DNA from: an uncultured Lachnospiraceae bacterium | GTDB lineage: Bacteria > Bacillota > Clostridia > Lachnospirales > Lachnospiraceae | Assembly (NCBI GenBank): GCA_910588565.1 | Contig: CAJUPF010000027.1 | Location: 1 to 37,299 of the forward strand | Direction of reading: 5' to 3' | Length of the DNA stretch: 37,299 nt | Shown here: piece after piece, positions 32,480 to 37,299 of the stretch | Layout: each line of letters begins with the position of its first letter | How positions within the stretch are numbered: position 1 is the stretch's first letter | Made by a program: the position numbers and the translations under genes | The notes under the pieces: generated by a model | Database searches by the model: none | Told to the model about the DNA's origin: nothing | What the model saw: the letters and a program-made list of their open reading frames with translations, nothing else

Positions 32480-34930
32480 ATGCAGAAATCATTCACAGGC
32501 AAAGCGCAGAAAGCGCTGAAACTGGCAGAAAAGGCCTCAAAAACAATGGGACACAATTATGTCGGGACAGAGCATCTGCTGTTAGGGTTGTTAAAAGAAG
32601 GAACTGGTGTTGCTGCAAGGGTGTTAATGGAAAACAATGTTTTTGCAGATCAGCTGGTAGATTTGATTGAGAATCTAATCGCGCCTTCCGGTGGGACGGC
32701 AGTGGCGGAGGCGGACGGATGGACGCCGCGGGCAGAACAGATTCTGCAAAACGCAAAACGGGAAGCAGATCGTTTTTCCAGTAAAGAGACAGGTACGGAA
32801 CATTTGCTGATTGCAATTTTAAAGGAGACAGAATGTGCCGCGTCCAGGCTGATGAATACCCTGAGTGTCAATTTACAGAAGCTCTATGTCGATACGCTGG
32901 TTGCCATGGGCGAGGATGGGAATCTCTACAGAGAGGATTTCCAGAATGGAAAACCAAGCAAGCGGAGAAATTCTGCAGCTACGCCGATGCTGGATCAATA
33001 CGCCAGAGATTTGACCAGGCTGGCAGCAGAAAACCGTCTGGACCCGGTAATCGGCCGGACCGAAGAGATTCAGAGAGTCATACAGATACTTAGCAGGCGG
33101 GGAAAAAATAATCCCTGTCTGATCGGGGAGCCGGGCGTTGGCAAGACCGCTATCGTAGAGGGACTGGCACAGCGTATTATTATGGGACTGGTACCTGATA
33201 CGGTAGCGGAAAAGCGAGTTGTTACATTGGATTTATCCGGTATGGTGGCAGGTTCAAAATACCGGGGCGAATTTGAAGAACGGATTAAGAAAGTGCTTCA
33301 TGAAGTGATGCAGGCCGGAAATATACTGCTGTTTATCGATGAGATCCATACGATAATCGGCGCGGGCGGTGCAGAAGGCGCTATTGATGCGTCGAATATT
33401 TTAAAGCCTTCCCTGGCAAGGGGAGAAATTCAGTTGATTGGCGCCACCACAATTACAGAATATCGAAAATATATTGAAAAAGACGCTGCCTTAGAGCGAC
33501 GTTTTCAGCCTGTGACGGTAGAGGAGCCGGAGCGGGAAGAGGCAATTGCGATTTTAAAAGGCCTGCGCAGCCATTACGAAGGCCATCATCATGTAACGAT
33601 TACAGATGAAGGAATCGAGGCGGCGGTGGATTTTTCCATACGCTATATCAACGATCGTTTTCTGCCGGATAAAGCAATCGATTTGATGGATGAAGCGGCG
33701 TCAAAGGTACGGTTAAGAGGGTATCAGGCGCCAGCGAATATGACAGAGCTTGAAATGATGATCCAGGAATGCGACAGCAGAATTGAGGAGGCGTTAAAGG
33801 CGAATAAAATCGTAGAAGCTTCCCGTATCAGCGGCAAAAAGGAGGAGGCGGAACAAAAATACGCCAGGCTTCTGAAAAAATATAAAAGAGAAGCAGAAAA
33901 AAAACCGCTTATTGTAAGTGCGGAGGAAATGGCGGATATTGTTTCCGGCTGGACGAAAATTCCGGTTCGTAAATTGGAGGAAGGCGAGGCGGCAAGGCTT
34001 CGCCGTCTGGAAAAAACACTGCATAAGCGGGTAATTGGACAAGATGAAGCAGTCAGCGCAGTTGCAAAGGCTGTCAGAAGGGGCCGAGTAGGATTAAAAG
34101 ATCCGAAGCGCCCGATTGGCTCGTTCCTGTTTTTAGGACCTACGGGAGTTGGGAAGACAGAGCTTACAAAAGCGCTTGCCGAGGCGATGTTTGGTAAAGA
34201 ACAGGCGATGATTCGGGTGGATATGTCCGAATATATGGAACGGCACAGCGTATCGAAGCTGATTGGATCTCCGCCAGGTTATGTCGGATATGATGAAGGC
34301 GGGCAGCTCAGTGAAAAGGTTCGCCGGAATCCATATTCTGTGATTTTATTTGATGAGATAGAAAAAGCGCACCCGGATGTATTTAATATTCTTCTTCAGG
34401 TATTGGACGACGGCCATATTACCGATGCCCAGGGGCGGAAAGTGGATTTTAAGAATACTATTATTATTATGACATCCAATGCCGGGGCACAGGCAATTAT
34501 GGCGCCTAAGAAACTGGGCTTTGGAGCGGCAGATGATGAACAGCAGAATTATACGCGGATGAAAGACAGCGTGATGGAAGAAGTGAAACGTATTTTCAAA
34601 CCGGAGTTTTTAAACCGCATTGATGAGACGATTGTATTCCGCTCTTTGGATAAAGAGGATATGAAGAAAATTGTAGCGATTCTTTCTAAAACTCTGGTGG
34701 AGCGCTGCAGAACCCAGATGGATATTACGCTTTCTGTGAAAGATTCTTTAAAGGCTTATATTGTGGAATCTGCATACGATCCCAAATATGGTGCGAGACC
34801 CCTCCGGCGTAAAATTCAGAATGCGGTGGAAGATGCGCTGGCAGAAGAAATTTTAAGCGGGAAGATCAAAAAAGGCGATGCTGTAGATGTAAGCGCCCGT
34901 GGGACGCAGGTTCGGTTTGCTGTAAAATAA
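32480..34930 (+). CDS. clpC: ClpC-type AAA+ unfoldase of the Clp protease
   Basis: 816 residues. The N-terminal Clp repeat domain (about 3-145) is followed by AAA-1 with Walker A GEPGVGKT (216-223) and LLFIDEIHTIIGAG. A short middle domain of ClpC length has a UVR-like helix (EECDSRIEEALKANKI region). AAA-2 has GPTGVGKT (553-560) and ILFDEIEKAHPDV. LGF at 679-681 is the loop that docks on ClpP. The long ClpB-type middle domain is absent, so ClpC fits best. It unfolds misfolded or tagged proteins, including tmRNA-tagged ones, for ClpP. Upstream ctsR-mcsA-mcsB are not next to it here: a surface-protein gene takes their place. radA lies downstream, as in many Firmicutes. Confidence 0.95.
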   Translation: MQKSFTGKAQKALKLAEKASKTMGHNYVGTEHLLLGLLKEGTGVAARVLMENNVFADQLVDLIENLIAPSGGTAVAEADGWTPRAEQILQNAKREADRFSSKETGTEHLLIAILKETECAASRLMNTLSVNLQKLYVDTLVAMGEDGNLYREDFQNGKPSKRRNSAATPMLDQYARDLTRLAAENRLDPVIGRTEEIQRVIQILSRRGKNNPCLIGEPGVGKTAIVEGLAQRIIMGLVPDTVAEKRVVTLDLSGMVAGSKYRGEFEERIKKVLHEVMQAGNILLFIDEIHTIIGAGGAEGAIDASNILKPSLARGEIQLIGATTITEYRKYIEKDAALERRFQPVTVEEPEREEAIAILKGLRSHYEGHHHVTITDEGIEAAVDFSIRYINDRFLPDKAIDLMDEAASKVRLRGYQAPANMTELEMMIQECDSRIEEALKANKIVEASRISGKKEEAEQKYARLLKKYKREAEKKPLIVSAEEMADIVSGWTKIPVRKLEEGEAARLRRLEKTLHKRVIGQDEAVSAVAKAVRRGRVGLKDPKRPIGSFLFLGPTGVGKTELTKALAEAMFGKEQAMIRVDMSEYMERHSVSKLIGSPPGYVGYDEGGQLSEKVRRNPYSVILFDEIEKAHPDVFNILLQVLDDGHITDAQGRKVDFKNTIIIMTSNAGAQAIMAPKKLGFGAADDEQQNYTRMKDSVMEEVKRIFKPEFLNRIDETIVFRSLDKEDMKKIVAILSKTLVERCRTQMDITLSVKDSLKAYIVESAYDPKYGARPLRRKIQNAVEDALAEEILSGKIKKGDAVDVSARGTQVRFAVK

Positions 34931-34944
34931 TGTTTTATTAAATT

Positions 34945-34990
34945 GGGACGCTTAGAGCGGGTCGCTCTCTGTCTGCAGACTCGCTCTGAG
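34945..34990. repeat. dispersed intergenic repeat, family 2, copy 2
   Basis: GGGACGCTTAGAGCGGGTCG... matches 27228-27268. This copy has an intact hairpin AGAGCG-GGT-CGCTCT and a second palindrome GTCTGCAGAC. It lies 15 bases after the clpC stop. Confidence 0.65.
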
Positions 34991-35019
34991 CTGGCTGTTG
35001 AATTATAGTTGATACAAAG

Positions 35020-35098
35020 ATAAGGCGTTGCATTTCACACCAGATGATACGAAATATTTGCCAAAACTGGCGTGGGTGTGAAATGTAACAATAAGGCG
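35020..35098. mobile_element. MITE-like palindrome flanked by an 8-bp direct repeat
   Basis: ATAAGGCG at 35020-35027 and again at 35091-35098 flank a 63-bp unit. Its ends are inverted repeats, TTGCATTTCACACC and GGTGTGAAATGTAACA (13 of 14 pairs, with one G-U). The interior has another small hairpin, GCCA-AAAC-TGGC. The direct repeats look like a target-site duplication. There is no coding capacity; the mobilising transposase is unknown. Confidence 0.5.
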
Positions 35099-35129
35099 GT
35101 TACAGCAATAAATAAAAAACGAAAACATC

Positions 35130-35158
35130 TGGAAAAAATCAGACAGATATTATATAAT
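35130..35158 (+). promoter_or_regulatory. candidate promoter for the 137-residue protein
   Basis: TGGAAA (35130-35135), 17 bases, TATAAT (35153-35158), about 83 bases before the start codon. Confidence 0.5.
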
Positions 35159-35241
35159 GGAGTTACAAAAAGGATACCCGAAGAACTTGTCAGAGGACAG
35201 AATAGCGGCGGCATATAAGGCGCTGACACAGGAGGATAAGA

Positions 35242-35655
35242 ATGGCTGTTATAAGTGAATTGATTCGCAGTGAATCAGATGGGAGCATCAGTTTTGGCGA
35301 CTACAGTTTAGATGTCAAAGCCAAGCTGGATAATTATGAACACGCAGGTGATTTGTATAAGGTTAAGACTTATCAGGCGATCACCAAACTGGAACGGAAC
35401 GGCATGTTTGTATATGAATCTGTACCTGGAACAGCAGTAACTGGTTTTAAGGCATCGGAGGAAGAGGTGTCATTTCAGGTGGAGGGGCAGAAAGATGCCC
35501 AGATTACATTGGAACTGGAAGCCGGTACGGAATACGATATTACCATTAATGGCACAGACGCAGGTGTAATGAAGACGAATCTTGGCGGCAAACTGAGTAT
35601 AAGCGTTGAAATGGACGGCAGCAGTGCAGTCACAGTAGGGATTGCCAAAAAATAA
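35242..35655 (+). CDS. small conserved Lachnospiraceae protein of unknown function
   Basis: 137 residues, start ATG after CAGGAGG. It has no signal sequence or membrane helix and a mostly beta composition: ISFGDYSLDVKAKLDNYEH at the N-terminus and a C-terminal Ig-like stretch (ITLELEAGTEYDITINGTDAG, KLSISVEMDGSSAVTVG). Similar proteins in related genomes carry the unhelpful label endosialidase; nothing here supports sialidase activity. It lies between clpC and radA with its own promoter and terminator. Its abundance and role are unknown. Confidence 0.8.
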   Translation: MAVISELIRSESDGSISFGDYSLDVKAKLDNYEHAGDLYKVKTYQAITKLERNGMFVYESVPGTAVTGFKASEEEVSFQVEGQKDAQITLELEAGTEYDITINGTDAGVMKTNLGGKLSISVEMDGSSAVTVGIAKK

Positions 35656-35677
35656 TAGGGCATGCACAAAAGATGAA

Positions 35678-35719
35678 TAAATCTCCGGTCGGAAAAGCAA
35701 GCCGTACCGGAGGTTTTTA
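35678..35719 (+). terminator. terminator after the 137-residue protein
   Basis: AATCTCCGGT-CGG, loop, CCG-T-ACCGGAGGTT followed by TTTAA: a two-part GC stem with one unpaired base and a short U-run. Confidence 0.85.
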
Positions 35720-35723
35720 ATGT

Positions 35724-35794
35724 ACAGAGGCGCATAGGGGAATGAACGGAAATGCATTGTGTACCCTGCATGATGGCAGGGTAGAGCCCTCTGT
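35724..35794 (+). promoter_or_regulatory. folded leader upstream of radA
   Basis: ACAGAGG (35724-35730) pairs with CCTCTGT (35788-35794), enclosing a perfect hairpin TACCCTGC/GCAGGGTA (35762-35783). The outer pair closes just before AAAGGAGG of radA. No known riboswitch core was recognised. Confidence 0.4.
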
Positions 35795-35812
35795 TTGATA
35801 AAAGGAGGTCTT

Positions 35813-37174
35813 ATGGCAAAAGAAAAAATTGTGTTTTATTGTCAGTCATGTGGAGCGGAATCTTCAAAATGGATGGGGCAGTGTCCTTCCTGCAAAGAGT
35901 GGAATACGCTGGTAGAAGAAGTGGTTTCTGCTAAAAAAGGGAACAAATCTATCTCCCGCCAGGAAATAAAAGCAAAAGTAACAAAAATAAAAGACATAAA
36001 GACTGCAGAAGAAGCACGCATTCCAACAGGAATGGCAGAATTAGACCGGGTATTAGGCGGTGGTATTGTTACAGGTTCTATGATATTAGTAGGCGGGGAC
36101 CCTGGAATTGGCAAATCCACGCTGCTGCTTCAGGTGTGCAAAAATCTGGCGGATGCCAGCAGGAATATTCTATATGTATCCGGAGAGGAGTCCTTGCAGC
36201 AGATTAAAATTCGCGCAGAACGCATTGGGGAATTTGGGGATTCTCTGTCACTGCTTTGTGAGACCAACCTGGAAGTAATCGGAGAAATTGTAAAAAGAGA
36301 TCTGCCGCAGATTGTAGTGATTGATTCCATACAGACCATGTATAATGAGACAATAAGTTCCGCTCCAGGAAGCGTATCACAGGTACGGGAATCTACCGGA
36401 CATTTGCTTCAAATGGCAAAAGGGCTGGGTATTGCCTTTTTTATCATAGGCCATGTAACCAAAGAAGGCGTAGTGGCAGGCCCCCGCGTCCTGGAACATA
36501 TGGTAGATACCGTATTATATTTTGAAGGAGACAGACATGCTGCCTATCGGATTTTACGAGGGGTAAAAAACCGTTTTGGCTCTACCAACGAAATAGGTGT
36601 CTTTGAAATGCGGTCTTTTGGCCTGGAAGAAGTGGAAAATCCTTCTGAATTTATGCTGGGCGGCAAACCGGAAGGCGCCAGTGGTTCCGTGGTGGCCTGT
36701 TCTATGGAAGGAAGCAGGCCGATCCTTTTGGAAGTGCAGGCGCTGGTGTGCCGCAGTAATTTTGGGATGCCGCGAAGAACAGCGGCAGGATGCGATTTTA
36801 ACCGGGTAAATTTGCTGATGGCAGTTCTTGAAAAAAGAGTAGGGCTGAAACTGGGAACCTGCGATGCATATGTCAATATTGCCGGTGGAATTAAGATGAA
36901 TGAACCTGCGATCGATCTTGGAATTGTACTGGCATTGGCTTCCAGCTATAAAAACCGTCCGGTAGATGAGAAAGTGATTTGCTTTGGAGAAGTCGGGCTA
37001 AGCGGAGAAGTACGTGCAGTCAGTATGGCGGAGCAAAGGATTCTGGAGGCAAAAAAACTGGGGTTTACAGCCTGTATTCTGCCAGAAGCAGCAAAATCTG
37101 CATTGCCTCCAATAGATGGAATCCGCCTGCAGGCGGTAAAAAGTGTGAAAGACGCGATTGATTTGCTGATATAA
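35813..37174 (+). CDS. radA: DNA repair protein RadA
   Basis: RecA-like ATPase that aids branch migration and processing of recombination intermediates. 453 residues, normal length. A zinc finger CQSC...CPSC (C10, C13, C24, C27) opens the protein, followed by a RecA-fold domain with Walker A GGDPGIGKST (94-103), VIDSIQT and the RadA-specific KNRFG. A C-terminal Lon-protease-like domain follows (VNIAGGIKMNEPAIDLGIVLAL). ATG 35813 follows AAAGGAGG and gives the standard MAKEKIVFYCQSCG start; the open frame from 35795 adds only MIKGGL. clpC-radA proximity is common in Firmicutes. Confidence 0.97.
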   Translation: MAKEKIVFYCQSCGAESSKWMGQCPSCKEWNTLVEEVVSAKKGNKSISRQEIKAKVTKIKDIKTAEEARIPTGMAELDRVLGGGIVTGSMILVGGDPGIGKSTLLLQVCKNLADASRNILYVSGEESLQQIKIRAERIGEFGDSLSLLCETNLEVIGEIVKRDLPQIVVIDSIQTMYNETISSAPGSVSQVRESTGHLLQMAKGLGIAFFIIGHVTKEGVVAGPRVLEHMVDTVLYFEGDRHAAYRILRGVKNRFGSTNEIGVFEMRSFGLEEVENPSEFMLGGKPEGASGSVVACSMEGSRPILLEVQALVCRSNFGMPRRTAAGCDFNRVNLLMAVLEKRVGLKLGTCDAYVNIAGGIKMNEPAIDLGIVLALASSYKNRPVDEKVICFGEVGLSGEVRAVSMAEQRILEAKKLGFTACILPEAAKSALPPIDGIRLQAVKSVKDAIDLLI

Positions 37175-37299
37175 ATGCCTTTTCCAGCGGCTTCTTCCAA
37201 AGTGACAGATATTATCAAACAGGTATTATAACGGAACATAAAAAAATAATTGTTACTATTCACAGTCGATTTAAAATTATAAACACCAGTAGACCAAGG
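37175..37299 (+). other. AT-rich region after radA to the window end
   Basis: 125 bases without a gene or a clear terminator. The last 60 bases look like ordinary intergenic sequence or the beginning of a repeat that continues outside the window. Confidence 0.4.

Larger units (their letters stand above)
34931..35241. other. intergenic region after clpC
   Basis: 311 bases without a credible gene. It contains the second copy of dispersed repeat family 2, a MITE-like palindrome with flanking direct repeats, and a promoter for the 137-residue protein; each is listed separately. Confidence 0.6.

Overview
The window looks like a chromosomal segment of a Gram-positive anaerobe of the Lachnospiraceae (Clostridia, Blautia/Ruminococcus/Dorea-like). 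The evidence is strong GGAGG ribosome-binding sites, sigma-A type promoters, the order eno-secG-rnr-smpB-ssrA, a tmRNA tag ending ANDNLAYAA, clpC followed by radA, and several protein families typical of this family (DUF6320, the 137-residue protein between clpC and radA). Base composition is moderate and nearly all genes lie on the + strand. The main exception is a large yfhO-type gene on the - strand. I saw no rRNA, tRNA, CRISPR array, intact insertion sequence or prophage.

Layout. 1-2.6 kb: a membrane-anchored amidase and a HEAT-repeat/SAM methyltransferase. 2.6-3.4 kb: the wreck of an AbiE-type toxin-antitoxin pair. The antitoxin is reduced to its C-terminus; the toxin has an early stop and is cut off exactly where a dispersed palindromic repeat begins. 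3.4-6.1 kb: a tetracycline-protection-like ribosomal GTPase carrying a C-terminal YacP/Rae1-type NYN nuclease domain, the most interesting protein here. 6.2-8.7 kb: an unknown membrane protein behind a duplicated ribosome-binding region, and a DnaQ-fold protein. 8.8-13.7 kb: enolase, SecG, RNase R, SmpB and tmRNA (export, RNA decay and ribosome rescue). 13.7-15.5 kb: a possible small RNA, a lysozyme-like transglycosylase and an unknown membrane protein. 15.5-20.7 kb: a response regulator and a sensor kinase separated by a convergent/divergent yfhO-like gene. 20.8-26.2 kb: a lipoprotein, CheV, a Lys-rich membrane TPR-like protein, hisH-hisF and ung. 26.3-30.4 kb: CorA, then a three-gene cluster of condensation-fold acyltransferase, DUF6320 zinc-ribbon membrane protein and HSL-type esterase. 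30.5-37.2 kb: a cohesin/cadherin-like surface protein, clpC, a small conserved protein and radA.

The window is also rich in short non-coding structure: two families of dispersed intergenic repeats (two copies each), a MITE-like palindrome flanked by an 8-bp direct repeat, leader hairpins (one overlaps the enolase start codon), and several good intrinsic terminators and promoters. Functional names rest on recognised motifs. No database search was run, and novelty statements are inference.
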